NCBI GenBank assembly: GCA_023426265.1
Contig: JAFABA010000059.1
Location: 1-13,132, forward strand
DNA: 13,132 nt
Reading direction: 5' to 3'
DNA from: Bacillota bacterium
GTDB taxonomy: Bacteria > Bacillota > Clostridia > Christensenellales > CAG-138
The notes under the pieces were generated by a model, which had not been told where the DNA came from, did no database searches, and saw only the letters and a program-made list of their open reading frames with translations. Position 1 is the stretch's first letter. Every line of letters begins with the position of its first letter. Positions 1 to 6,427 of the stretch are shown here, piece after piece. The position numbers and the translations under genes were made by a program.

Positions 1-173
1 CAGCTGTCCATCAGGTACTTGGCACCCGGCATATCCGGGAGGCCCTGGAGCCATACGTCGCCCAAAAAGAGCACGTACAAGCCGATAATGATGAACACCG
101 CGAGCAGGGAAAAGAACACGGAGGCCCCGTCCCGGAAAAACACCTTCAAATTTCTACTTACGAATGCCGTCAT
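1..173 (-). CDS. ABC-2 type transporter permease, N-terminal part (cut by window edge)
   Basis: Only the first 57 codons are present; the gene continues past position 1. The protein begins MTAFVSRNLKVFFRDGASVF and then runs into a strongly hydrophobic stretch (about residues 18-37) that fits a first membrane helix. A short cytoplasmic N-terminus containing an RNLKVFFRD-type segment ahead of helix 1 is typical of ABC-2 exporter permeases, the membrane half of drug, polyketide or polysaccharide exporters. The start ATG (171-173) overlaps the TGA of the upstream ATPase gene (170-172), giving an ATGA overlap that suggests translational coupling. An AAGGAG site (182-187) lies 8 bases upstream, inside the ATPase gene. 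The substrate cannot be told from this fragment. The family call rests on the short N-terminus plus the neighbouring ATPase. Confidence 0.85.
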   Translation of the reverse strand, partial: MTAFVSRNLKVFFRDGASVFFSLLAVFIIIGLYVLFLGDVWLQGLPDMPGAKYLMDS

Positions 174-1084
174 TGCCGGATCTCCTTTCCGGTGATGCCG
201 ATAAAGGCGTCATCCATCGTGCCGTTCAATACTTCAAACCCGGCGATATGGGGCCTTACGCGCTCAAGCAGCGGCAGCGCCTCCAGCGTGGAGGAAAGCT
301 TGATCACCAGCCGGTCGGACACTTTGGCATACTGTAGCTTCATTTCCTCAAGCGCCGAAACCAGCGCCGCTTCGTCCGAAGGGAATAGCTTAATAAGGTC
401 GCTCGCGTACTGCTGGCGCAGCGCCGTGGGCGTGCCCTTCGCGGCGATTTCGCCGTTGTCTATGATAATCACGTAATCGGCCTCGGCGGCTTCCTCCAGA
501 TAGTGCGTGGTCAAAAATACCGTCATGCCGGTTTCCTTTTGCAGCGCCTGCACGCTTTCCCACACGCTTTTGCGGGTCTGCGGGTCAAGGCCGGTGGTGG
601 GTTCGTCCAGAAACAGGATTTTCGGCGTGTTGATGAGCGCCCGCGCAATGTCCGCCCGGCGCTTTTGCCCGCCGGAAAGCTTGCCGTACGGGCGTTTATA
701 AAATTCCTTTACCGCCGCCGCGTTTGCAGCCCATTCCACAGCCGCGTTGAGCTTCGCGCGGTTCTTGTGGTAGAAGCTGCCCCGCACGCGCATGTTTTCT
801 TCCACCGTAAGCAGCGGGTCCAGTAAATGGTCCTGAAACACCACGCCGATTGCGGAGCGTATGGACGCGTCTTTTGCGCCCAAAGCGTGCCCGTCGATCG
901 TAACCTCGCCCGCGTCCGCCTCAAGTATCGTACAGAGGATGTCGATTGTCGTGGACTTCCCTGCGCCGTTGGGGCCTAAAAAAGCAAAGAGCTTTCCCGC
1001 TTCCACATAAAAGCTGACGCCCTTTACCGCTTCCAACGTTCCGTAGGACTTTTTGAGCCCTTCCACCTCGATGATCTTTTCCAT
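170..1084 (-). CDS. ABC transporter ATP-binding protein (DrrA-like exporter ATPase)
   Basis: This 304-residue ATPase should power an ABC-2 exporter together with the overlapping permease gene at 1-173. All expected motifs are visible: Walker A GPNGAGKS (37-44), Q-loop Gln84, signature LSGGQ (136-140), Walker B ILFLDE (156-161), D-loop (GLD, 165-167) and switch His194 (TTHYLEE). The roughly 80 residues after the nucleotide-binding domain are the usual C-terminal tail of DrrA/CcmA-like drug-export ATPases. I chose the ATG at 1084 because an AAAGGGG site (1091-1097) sits 6 bases upstream; an in-frame ATG at 1090 abuts that site. The open frame continues upstream to 1456, but that part is non-coding-like and crosses repeats and the promoter. 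The exported substrate is unknown. Confidence 0.95.
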   Translation of the reverse strand: MEKIIEVEGLKKSYGTLEAVKGVSFYVEAGKLFAFLGPNGAGKSTTIDILCTILEADAGEVTIDGHALGAKDASIRSAIGVVFQDHLLDPLLTVEENMRVRGSFYHKNRAKLNAAVEWAANAAAVKEFYKRPYGKLSGGQKRRADIARALINTPKILFLDEPTTGLDPQTRKSVWESVQALQKETGMTVFLTTHYLEEAAEADYVIIIDNGEIAAKGTPTALRQQYASDLIKLFPSDEAALVSALEEMKLQYAKVSDRLVIKLSSTLEALPLLERVRPHIAGFEVLNGTMDDAFIGITGKEIRQ

Positions 1085-1138
1085 ATACATCCCCTTTGCG
1101 CGGAACGGCAGACGATGCCGCCCCAAAACATTGTAATT

Positions 1139-1167
1139 ATTTTCACATAAAATAAATTGGAAGGCAA
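1139..1167 (-). promoter_or_regulatory. Candidate sigma-A promoter for the exporter operon
   Basis: Read on the minus strand, TTGCCT (1162-1167) and GAAAAT (1139-1144) are separated by 17 bases. TGT stands directly before the -10 box, as in an extended -10 element. The stretch is AT-rich and lies about 50 bases upstream of the ATPase start. The match is moderate and no transcript data are available. Confidence 0.45.
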
Positions 1168-1220
1168 GTAAAATGTATGCAATTTTTGCCTGCTTATTAT
1201 ATGGCATGATGAAGCGTGTA

Positions 1221-1360
1221 AAGCGCGTCCCGGATGGAACGCGCTTCAGCGTGTCGATAAACCCTGTTGTTTTTATTCTGAGCCGAATGCGAAGATCCTG
1301 GGCTTCGCTCAGGGATGACGGCAAGAAGCTGACAGACCCAAGCGCGTCCCGGAGGGACGC
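1221..1360. repeat. Intergenic hairpin repeat cluster between MCP and exporter genes
   Basis: The 304-base gap 1085-1388 holds no convincing gene. Its central part contains three short palindromes. Two are imperfect direct copies of one element, AAGCGCGTCCCGGA followed by a GG..ACGC arm, at 1221-1242 and 1340-1360. The first folds with an 8-bp stem (1221-1228 with 1239-1246); the second has a 7-bp stem with a 3-base loop (1344-1350 with 1354-1360). Between them lies a third hairpin, CCTGGGC-TTC-GCTCAGG (1297-1313), with one G-T pair. On the minus strand this third unit reads as a variant of CCTGAGCGAAGCGAAGGATC, which I recall as a dispersed intergenic repeat in many bacterial genomes. None has the downstream T-run of a good terminator for the MCP gene. 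Confidence 0.6.
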
Positions 1361-1388
1361 ACTTTTATGATTATGTAAAAGGATTGTA

Positions 1389-3182
1389 TCAATATTTATC
1401 CAGCGCGATTGCGAACGCCGGGTTGGGCATGGCGACGGGGGAGGGCGCGTAGACATAGCGCGTGGCCGGGGCTTCCGCAGCTATATGGGCCGGGGCCTGA
1501 GTCTTTGCCGCTTCGCCTTTCAGGCGCACTTTTGCGATCACTTCTTTGAGCATGAGCGCCTGGCCGGAAAGCTCCTCGCTTGCCGCGGCGCTTTCTTCCG
1601 CCGTGGCGGAGTTGTTCTGCACCACGCTTGAAATCTGCTCAATGCCCATTGTCGTCTGCATCACGGCGGTTGCCTGTGCATTGGAGGCCTGCGCGATATC
1701 GTCGACGAGCCTCGTGACATGCTCCGCCTTCTCCACGATGCCGTTTAAGGATTGCTCGGTTGCGGCCACCATATGCGTGCCGTTGCCTATGGCGCGTATG
1801 GCGTTTTCAATCAGTGCGGTCGTAGTCTTTGCCGCTTCCGCGCTCTTCGCGGCAAGGTTTCGCACTTCCTCGGCCACCACGGCAAAGCCCTTGCCCGCGG
1901 TGCCCGCGCGCGCCGCTTCCACCGCGGCGTTGAGGGCCAGAATGTTGGTCTGGAACGCGATATCGTCTATCGTCTTGATGATCTTGCTGATCTGGCTGGA
2001 GGTCTCGGAAATATCCCCCATGGCGGTAACCAGCTGTTCCATCTGATTTTGACCGTTTTCGATTTCGCGCGTGGTTTCCGCCACCATGCGGTTGGCATGC
2101 TGGGCATTGGCGGCATTCGCCTTGATCTGCTCGGAGATTTCGTTGATTGTGGCGGAAAGCTCTTCAACGGAGCTTGCCTGTTCCGTAGCGCCCTGGGCGA
2201 GAGACTGCGCGCCGCTTGCCACCTGGGAGGAGCCGCTCGCCACCTGCTCGGAGGATTGCTGAATGCCTAAGAACATGGCGTTGAGCGAGGCCAAGATCGT
2301 CTCCAAAGAGGCCTTTATGGGCGCAAAGTCCTTCTGGTACTCCATCGTCACGGCAACGCTGAGATCGCTGTCCGCCATATATTTGAGCGTTTCTGAAATA
2401 TTGCCGATGTATGCGCGCAGGGTTGTGATCAGGGTGCGCGCGCTGTCCGCCAGGGAACCCAGCTCGTCCTTGGATTGGTACGTGATCGCAACGTCCAGCT
2501 CGCCGCCGGAAAGCCGCTTTGTCGCCTGCTCAATCTCGCGCAGGGGCCTTGTGATGCTGCGGATGATGTATACGCTTAAGAGCACGGCTATCACAAACGT
2601 CGCGCCGGTGATGCCAAGAACGAGTATGGTCGCCATATTCTGCGCCGCTTTCGCATCCAGGTAAAAGCTGTCTGCGCGCTCCGAATCGTTACTATTTACC
2701 TGTTCAATCGTATCCCTCAGAGACTGCGCCTTGGGGGCGTATTCCTGCCGGTACAGGGCGAGCGCGGCCACGCCTTTTCCAGAAAGCGCCAGCTCCGAAA
2801 CCGTCCCGCGCACCCCGGCTGCCGCGTCCGCTTCATCATTGAACTGCTGGATCAACTCCTCGTTGCCGATCAGCACTTCGGAAAGCGTCTTTCTTACGGC
2901 GGTGAGTTCCGTCACGGAATTGTTCACGTCATCCAGATATCCCTGCGCCTCGGCGGCATTCTCCGCGATGCAGGCGTTGATGAGATTTTTTTCGATCTCA
3001 TGCAACAAGCCCCGTATGGTCATGGTCTGCCTGTTTGTAACGAAGGAATGGTCGTGAAACGCCGTGAATTGGCCCGCGATGTTTGAAAGGTTCAGCATCG
3101 CTACCAACACTGCGCCACAAAAGAGCAAAATGATGGCAGCGAAAGCCACGGTCAGCTTCTTGGGGATGGAAAAATTTTTCAT
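1389..3182 (-). CDS. Methyl-accepting chemotaxis protein
   Basis: This 597-residue receptor senses an external signal and controls the CheA kinase. Domains in order: a membrane helix at about 12-32; an extracytoplasmic four-helix-bundle-like sensor at about 33-182 rich in charged helices; a second helix at about 183-207; HAMP at about 208-261; a second HAMP-like connector to about 304; and the signalling domain at about 310-550. The highly conserved hairpin tip is clear (IDDIAFQTNILALNAAVEAA, 405-424, continuing to RNLAAK at 441-446). The C-terminus (Ala/Pro-rich, ending ALDKY) lacks the NWETF-type pentapeptide that tethers CheR/CheB in enterobacterial receptors. The start ATG at 3182 has AAGGAGA-type ribosome binding site at 3188-3195. 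No chemotaxis genes are adjacent, so this is an orphan receptor. The ligand is unknown. Confidence 0.97.
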   Translation of the reverse strand: MKNFSIPKKLTVAFAAIILLFCGAVLVAMLNLSNIAGQFTAFHDHSFVTNRQTMTIRGLLHEIEKNLINACIAENAAEAQGYLDDVNNSVTELTAVRKTLSEVLIGNEELIQQFNDEADAAAGVRGTVSELALSGKGVAALALYRQEYAPKAQSLRDTIEQVNSNDSERADSFYLDAKAAQNMATILVLGITGATFVIAVLLSVYIIRSITRPLREIEQATKRLSGGELDVAITYQSKDELGSLADSARTLITTLRAYIGNISETLKYMADSDLSVAVTMEYQKDFAPIKASLETILASLNAMFLGIQQSSEQVASGSSQVASGAQSLAQGATEQASSVEELSATINEISEQIKANAANAQHANRMVAETTREIENGQNQMEQLVTAMGDISETSSQISKIIKTIDDIAFQTNILALNAAVEAARAGTAGKGFAVVAEEVRNLAAKSAEAAKTTTALIENAIRAIGNGTHMVAATEQSLNGIVEKAEHVTRLVDDIAQASNAQATAVMQTTMGIEQISSVVQNNSATAEESAAASEELSGQALMLKEVIAKVRLKGEAAKTQAPAHIAAEAPATRYVYAPSPVAMPNPAFAIALDKY

Positions 3183-3360
3183 GCGCGTTCTCCTTATTCA
3201 ATCTTTTTGCAAAATAAATAGTCCCCCGGTCCTCCATGGGCCGGACGATTGCTTACGGGTACTTCCTGCTGGGGAGGGGGAATTTTAAGGGTTCTGTTCT
3301 GTTATTCGACACGTTTTGCAGGACTCAAACGCGTTAATAAAAAAATTAAGACTGCCGTAA

Positions 3361-3427
3361 GATTTTTTGAATATACAGCAGCAAGAATAAAGATCGACAT
3401 GAGATTTTTGAAATAGAACAGCAATAA
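3361..3427. repeat. Imperfect tandem duplication in the MCP upstream region
   Basis: The 292-base gap 3183-3474 has no gene. It contains two similar AT-rich copies, GATTTTTTGAATATACAGCA... (3361-3391) and GATTTTTGAAATAGAACAGCA... (3403-3427). They share GATTTTT-GAA, ACAGCA and a trailing AATAAA-like end. The duplication lies between the amidase terminator and the MCP leader. I see no convincing -10/-35 pair for the MCP gene, so whether the copies are regulatory is unknown. Confidence 0.4.
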
Positions 3428-3450
3428 AAAAAGGCCCAGCGGCCTTTTAA
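3424..3450 (-). terminator. Intrinsic terminator of the amidase gene
   Basis: On the minus strand, AAAAGGCC (3441-3448) pairs with GGCCTTTT (3429-3436) around a GCTG loop. A run of seven T residues leads off the stem. It lies about 25 bases after the amidase stop codon. This is a classic rho-independent terminator. Confidence 0.88.
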
Positions 3451-3474
3451 TAGATCAAACCATGGAGCGTGGCA

Positions 3475-4476
3475 TCAAGAAAAATAAGCGATCAGCGCCT
3501 CGTACATGCCGGTTGCACATTCGTTTTGATAGTACGCGCGGTTGAGGCGGACGTCCTCCGTCGGGTTGCTCAGGTACCCAAGCTCCACCGTCACCACGGG
3601 CCGTTCGGACCAATTGAACCCCGTCTGGTCGGATTTTACGAGAACGGACAATTCCTTTGCGCCCGTTGCCTTGCTCACGCCCTTCAACAGCAGCTTCGCG
3701 AGGTTCAGGCTGCTTTGTGCAATGCTGGGGGAACTGACCGCCGAAGGGGCAAGCACATGCACGCCGTTTACGGAAGAATCATTGCTGCTGTCGCAATGGA
3801 TGCGAATCCAGCAATCCACCCCGGCTTTGTTCATAATCTGGGCACGTTCAATGTTGGAAAGCTGCACGTCGTGCTCCGTCCGCAGCATGTATACGGCGGC
3901 GCCCGCTTCTTCCAGCAGCGCCTGAAGCTTTTTCGCTATGATAAGGTTGGTTTCATATTCGGGTATTTTTGTTTTTACGCCAACGCCGCCAGCGCTCATG
4001 CGCTGCTTCTCACGGGAAGAGCCGGGCGCCACGGGTTCCAAAGCCGTATCTGCTTTTTGCTGATGTCCCGGGTCAATGCCGATCTTTTTTCCCGCAAGCG
4101 GGGAAAGCGTATTGGCGCTCTTTGGTTCCTGCATGGAAGAAGGGGTAGCGGTCGCGGCGGCCGCGGTATTTTCATAGGCTTTGTTGAATGCCTGTATGGT
4201 CAGCGGGCCGCAGACTCCATCCGGATACAACCCCAACTGGGCCTGCAGGCGCTTTACGGCAACCGCCGTTTGCGCGCCGTATACGCCATCCGGCTCCAGG
4301 GAATAAAGCCCAAGCTCAACCAGGTTTTTTTGCAGCGTCGTCACGTTTTCGCCGGAGGAGCCAAGCCGCATGCTGACGAAAGAAAGCGGGGTAACCGCAA
4401 AAGCGGTGCCGCAGAACGAGAACGTCAGCAGCAACGCAACCAGGGTATATATGGTTTTTTTCATGCGCACGCGCAT
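3475..4476 (-). CDS. Secreted N-acetylmuramoyl-L-alanine amidase with peptidoglycan-binding domain
   Basis: This 333-residue enzyme should cleave the bond between N-acetylmuramic acid and L-alanine in peptidoglycan outside the cell. A signal peptide covers residues 1-27 (basic start MRVRMKK, hydrophobic core, likely cleavage after AFA). A PG_binding_1 domain spans about 36-100, with LRLGSSG-type and PDGVYG/PDGVCG repeats. An Ala/Thr/Pro linker leads to an Amidase_3 domain from about 129 to the end. Zinc ligands His138 (GIDPGH), Glu175 (YETN) and His227 (IHCD) and catalytic Glu298 (TVELGYLSN) are all present, so the enzyme looks active. GAAGGAGG (4483-4490) lies 6 bases before the ATG at 4476, which favours this start over the in-frame ATG at 4464. 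The gene stands alone with its own terminator. It resembles cell-wall lytic and spore-cortex amidases of the CwlC/LytC type; its exact role is not determined. Confidence 0.95.
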   Translation of the reverse strand: MRVRMKKTIYTLVALLLTFSFCGTAFAVTPLSFVSMRLGSSGENVTTLQKNLVELGLYSLEPDGVYGAQTAVAVKRLQAQLGLYPDGVCGPLTIQAFNKAYENTAAAATATPSSMQEPKSANTLSPLAGKKIGIDPGHQQKADTALEPVAPGSSREKQRMSAGGVGVKTKIPEYETNLIIAKKLQALLEEAGAAVYMLRTEHDVQLSNIERAQIMNKAGVDCWIRIHCDSSNDSSVNGVHVLAPSAVSSPSIAQSSLNLAKLLLKGVSKATGAKELSVLVKSDQTGFNWSERPVVTVELGYLSNPTEDVRLNRAYYQNECATGMYEALIAYFS

Positions 4477-4527
4477 GGATTGCCTCCTTCATATGCCGTT
4501 GATACAGCCTGCGGCTTTATAAGAGGG

Positions 4528-4579
4528 TTTCCCATAGAAGTGCTTTTGCACCAGCCATTCTGATGGAGTATATGGGAAA
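4528..4579. other. Three-stem inverted-repeat structure in the amidase leader
   Basis: A perfect 9-bp inverted repeat, TTTCCCATA (4528-4536) and TATGGGAAA (4571-4579), encloses two smaller perfect hairpins: GTGC-TTTT-GCAC (4540-4551) and CCAT-TCTG-ATGG (4555-4566). Together they can fold as a compact three-way junction on either strand. On the minus strand it would lie in the amidase 5' leader if transcription starts near 4620. It matches no riboswitch class that I recognise. It could be a leader RNA structure, a DNA cruciform or operator region, or a small dispersed element. Confidence 0.45.
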
Positions 4580-4623
4580 AGACGCATTAAAATGGCGGAT
4601 CGACTGCATACGCCTTAATTCGT

Positions 4624-4632
4624 ATTTTAGCA
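4624..4632 (-). promoter_or_regulatory. Candidate extended -10 promoter for the amidase gene
   Basis: The minus strand reads TGCTAAAAT here, an extended -10 element (TGn plus TAAAAT). The -35 region is poor (TTTTAA at 17 bases). A competing -10, TATACT at 4567-4572, lies inside the inverted-repeat structure. If 4624-4632 is right, the leader is about 140 bases and includes the three-stem structure. Confidence 0.3.
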
Positions 4633-4701
4633 TCCCGTATTGCCGTTTAAAAGAATAAAACCTTTAACAATATGTGAATAACGCGTTCGCCCATAACCCG
4701 A

Positions 4702-4729
4702 TTGCACTGAATTTGTGTAAAATTAGCAT
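4702..4729 (+). promoter_or_regulatory. Candidate promoter of the merR-type gene with internal palindrome
   Basis: TTGCAC (4702-4707) and TAGCAT (4724-4729) are 16 bases apart. The spacer contains AATTT-GTGTA-AAATT (4710-4724), a short inverted repeat placed where MerR-type proteins bind. Autoregulation is therefore possible, but the boxes are weak. Confidence 0.35.
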
Positions 4730-4752
4730 ACGTTAAAAGAAGGGAAATGTGT

Positions 4753-5568
4753 ATGCAGTACCGTATTGGCGAGGTTGCTCAGCTGTTGGGCATTACAACG
4801 GCGGCCTTGCATTTTTTTGAAAAGGAAAAGATTATTGAGGGAAAGAGACGGGACAACGGTTACCGGTATTATGATACGGGGGACCTGTTCCGGCTGCTTT
4901 CCTATGAAAAATACCATTCCATGGGATATCCGCTCAAATCCGTATTGCACCAGTTTGAATACGAAACCGACAACCGCAAGGAGATATTGGAGCGCATGCA
5001 GCAACAGCAGGAACATGCGCTTCAAATGGCTGCATACTACCGGGGCATTGCGGACGCGGTGGAGGAACATCTGGCCGGTATCCGCATGATCGACGCGCTG
5101 CTCGACCGCTATGAGCTTGTGCGCTCGCCCGATATGCTGTTTTTGTATGACTCCACCTTCGGGTGGATATCCAAGGACAAATCCATGCAGATTGCCATGC
5201 AGGAATGGATAAAGGCCATGCCGCATACGCGCCTTTCCTTTGCCATGTGCAAAAACACCGCGCAGGCCGCCAAAGACAGGATGGGCGCGCTCGGCTATGC
5301 CATACGGCGGGAACACGCAAACCAAAAGTGCTTGCCGCTACAAAAAGCGCGCGCGCTGCCTGCGGCGGACTGCCTGCACACCATACTCGCTACGGATGAT
5401 TCCTTTTTGGAAGATCCATCGTTTGCGTTTGATGGCTTGCGGCAGGAGGCGCACAGGCGCGGCCTTGCCTGCGCGGGCCGCCCGTGGGGGACGGTGCTGC
5501 TTGTGGAAGTCCGCCAGGATAAGGGTTTACGCCCATATCTGGAATTATGGCTTCCTGTTAATCTGTAA
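4753..5568 (+). CDS. MerR-family transcriptional regulator with C-terminal effector-binding domain
   Basis: This 271-residue protein begins with a typical MerR winged helix-turn-helix: YRIGEVAQLLGIT (3-15), then ALHFFEKEKII and wing residues RRDNGYRYY (32-40). A helical linker at about 69-113 (KEILERMQQQQEHALQ) should form the dimer coiled coil. The remaining ~155 residues end in LRPYLELWLPV and fit a GyrI-like ligand-binding domain as in BmrR-type multidrug sensors, though this half is poorly conserved and the ligand is unknown. It lacks the cysteine pattern of the metal-sensing MerR proteins. I prefer the ATG at 4753 because AGAAGGG (4738-4744) lies 8 bases upstream; the in-frame ATG at 4747 would be only 2 bases away. 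Such proteins usually bend DNA at promoters with long spacers. Possible targets are its own promoter and that of the next gene. Confidence 0.93.
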   Translation: MQYRIGEVAQLLGITTAALHFFEKEKIIEGKRRDNGYRYYDTGDLFRLLSYEKYHSMGYPLKSVLHQFEYETDNRKEILERMQQQQEHALQMAAYYRGIADAVEEHLAGIRMIDALLDRYELVRSPDMLFLYDSTFGWISKDKSMQIAMQEWIKAMPHTRLSFAMCKNTAQAAKDRMGALGYAIRREHANQKCLPLQKARALPAADCLHTILATDDSFLEDPSFAFDGLRQEAHRRGLACAGRPWGTVLLVEVRQDKGLRPYLELWLPVNL

Positions 5569-5584
5569 ATTTTTTAAATTATGG

Positions 5585-5615
5585 TTGAGTCGGAAGCCGC
5601 TTTATACTTTATACT
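5585..5615 (+). promoter_or_regulatory. Promoter candidate of the FMN-binding lipoprotein gene
   Basis: TTGAGT (5585-5590) is followed by overlapping -10 candidates produced by the repeat TTTATACTTTATACTT: TTTATA at a 17-base spacing, TTATAC at 18 and TATACT (5610-5615) at 19. The 19-base register is the spacing used by MerR-activated promoters, and a MerR gene ends just upstream. No terminator separates the two genes. Confidence 0.5.
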
Positions 5616-5665
5616 TCGCAATGCGCGTCAAGTACGCTGCATTTTTTTAAGGAGGTTAAAGAATC

Positions 5666-6193
5666 ATGAAAAGAACCGGTATTTTGGCATTGCTGCTCGT
5701 TTTTCTGGTGGCGTTCGGCGTGGCCTGTGCGCCCGCCACGGAGCCTGCAGCAACGGCCACTCCCGCTGCGGAGTCTGCTGCAACGACTACTCCCGCTGTG
5801 GAGCCCGACACAGCGGCTGATCCTGCTGTGGGGTCTGACACGACTGACCCCGCTACGGTATCTGAGGAGACCCAAGGCGGCGCTTATACGCCCGGCGTAT
5901 ATACCGCGTCCGCAAAGGGCAAAAACGGGGATATCAAGGTGGAGGTGGAAGTGTCCGAAACCGAGATACTCAGCGTAAAGGTGCTTGAGCATCAGGAAAC
6001 GGAAGGTATCAGCGATAAGGCCATTTCGGACTTGCCCGCGGCGATTGTAGCGGCGCAGGGGCTGGGCCTGGATGCGGTTTCCAGCGCGACAGTCACCAGC
6101 AATGCGATTCTGGAAGCCGTGGCGGACTGCATGGAACAGGCGGGCGCGGATGTGGAAGCGCTCAAAACTATTTCCGTTGCAGAGGCGGAGTAG
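5666..6193 (+). CDS. Surface lipoprotein with covalent-FMN-type domain (FMN_bind)
   Basis: This is a 175-residue exported protein. Residues 1-20 form a signal peptide and Cys21 (FGVAC) is the likely lipidated residue, although Gly at -3 makes the lipobox imperfect. Residues 23-70 are a low-complexity Pro/Ala/Thr/Glu linker built from 10-residue repeats, which would hold the domain away from the membrane. Residues 72-170 match FMN_bind (PF04205): GAYTPGVYTASAKG, a beta-rich core, ISDKAISDLPAAIVAAQGL, and DAVSSATVTS (136-145). Thr142 in the SSAT motif is the expected residue for FMN attachment by an ApbE-type transferase; the usual motif is S-G-A-T, so Ser140 is a mild variant. Such proteins carry electrons at the outer face of the membrane. 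No ApbE, Rnf or Nqr gene is nearby, so its redox partner is unknown. AAGGAGG (5650-5656) precedes the start. Confidence 0.9.
   Translation: MKRTGILALLLVFLVAFGVACAPATEPAATATPAAESAATTTPAVEPDTAADPAVGSDTTDPATVSEETQGGAYTPGVYTASAKGKNGDIKVEVEVSETEILSVKVLEHQETEGISDKAISDLPAAIVAAQGLGLDAVSSATVTSNAILEAVADCMEQAGADVEALKTISVAEAE
5732..5869 (+). repeat. In-frame 30-bp tandem repeats coding the lipoprotein linker
   Basis: Consecutive degenerate units start at 5732, 5762 and 5792 (30 bp each), then 5822 (27 bp), with a partial unit from 5849. Each opens with CC[CT]GC[CT] followed by a GG-rich segment and codes for P-A-x-E/G-[PS]-containing decapeptides. Every unit keeps the reading frame. The pattern fits slippage or unequal exchange within the gene. 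Confidence 0.75.
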
Positions 6194-6257
6194 GATGCAC
6201 CTCGGGTAAAAACGCGGCTGGGAAGAAACCAAGTAAACAGGATGTAGAATATTCCCG

Positions 6258-6296
6258 AATCGTCCGTGTACATTGCATGTACACGGACGATTTTTT
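6258..6296 (+). terminator. Strong intrinsic terminator after the lipoprotein gene
   Basis: A perfect 15-bp stem (6258-6272 with 6278-6292) encloses the loop TTGCA and is followed by six T residues. It lies about 65 bases after the lipoprotein stop codon and upstream of the aminotransferase promoter. Confidence 0.93.
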
Positions 6297-6320
6297 ATGC
6301 ATTTGCCTGAAGTATTCGGA

Positions 6321-6350
6321 TTGACGGCGGGGGGACAACGTGGGTATAAT
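6321..6350 (+). promoter_or_regulatory. Sigma-A promoter of the aminotransferase gene
   Basis: TTGACG (6321-6326) and a consensus TATAAT (6345-6350) are 18 bases apart. The expected start near 6357 gives a leader of about 70 bases. This is the best promoter match in the window. Confidence 0.8.
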
Positions 6351-6427
6351 AGACGGTAATTACGTTTCGTGTGTCACGCCGGCTTGTATTTTTATAAAAG
6401 AGTGGGCCTGCGCATCAAGGAGGATGT

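Noticed and set aside
1344..1360. Terminator for the MCP gene
   Set aside because: The 7-bp stem is good, but on the minus strand no T-run follows it; the T-rich side lies on the plus strand, where no gene ends.
1085..1456. N-terminal extension of the ABC ATPase frame
   Set aside because: The extension has no domain features, crosses hairpin repeats, the promoter candidate and the end of the MCP gene, and the ribosome binding site at 1091-1097 supports the start at 1084.
3196..3300. Cyclic-di-GMP riboswitch upstream of the chemotaxis receptor
   Set aside because: MCP genes in Clostridia often have one, but the conserved core motifs of the class I aptamer were not found; only a weak bulged hairpin (about 3221-3246) is seen.
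3469..4563. A 364-codon open frame on the plus strand
   Set aside because: It lies antisense across the amidase gene, whose signal peptide, two domains and zinc ligands are intact. The plus-strand product has a His/Arg/Gly-rich composition with no recognisable domain.
4528..4590. Hammerhead ribozyme suggested by CTGATGG and a nearby GAAA
   Set aside because: CTGATG is largely inside a hairpin, the core should read CTGATGA, and no stem II links it to the GAAA.
5732..5869. CRISPR-like regular repeats
   Set aside because: Units are directly adjacent with no spacers, are degenerate, and are in frame within a coding linker.
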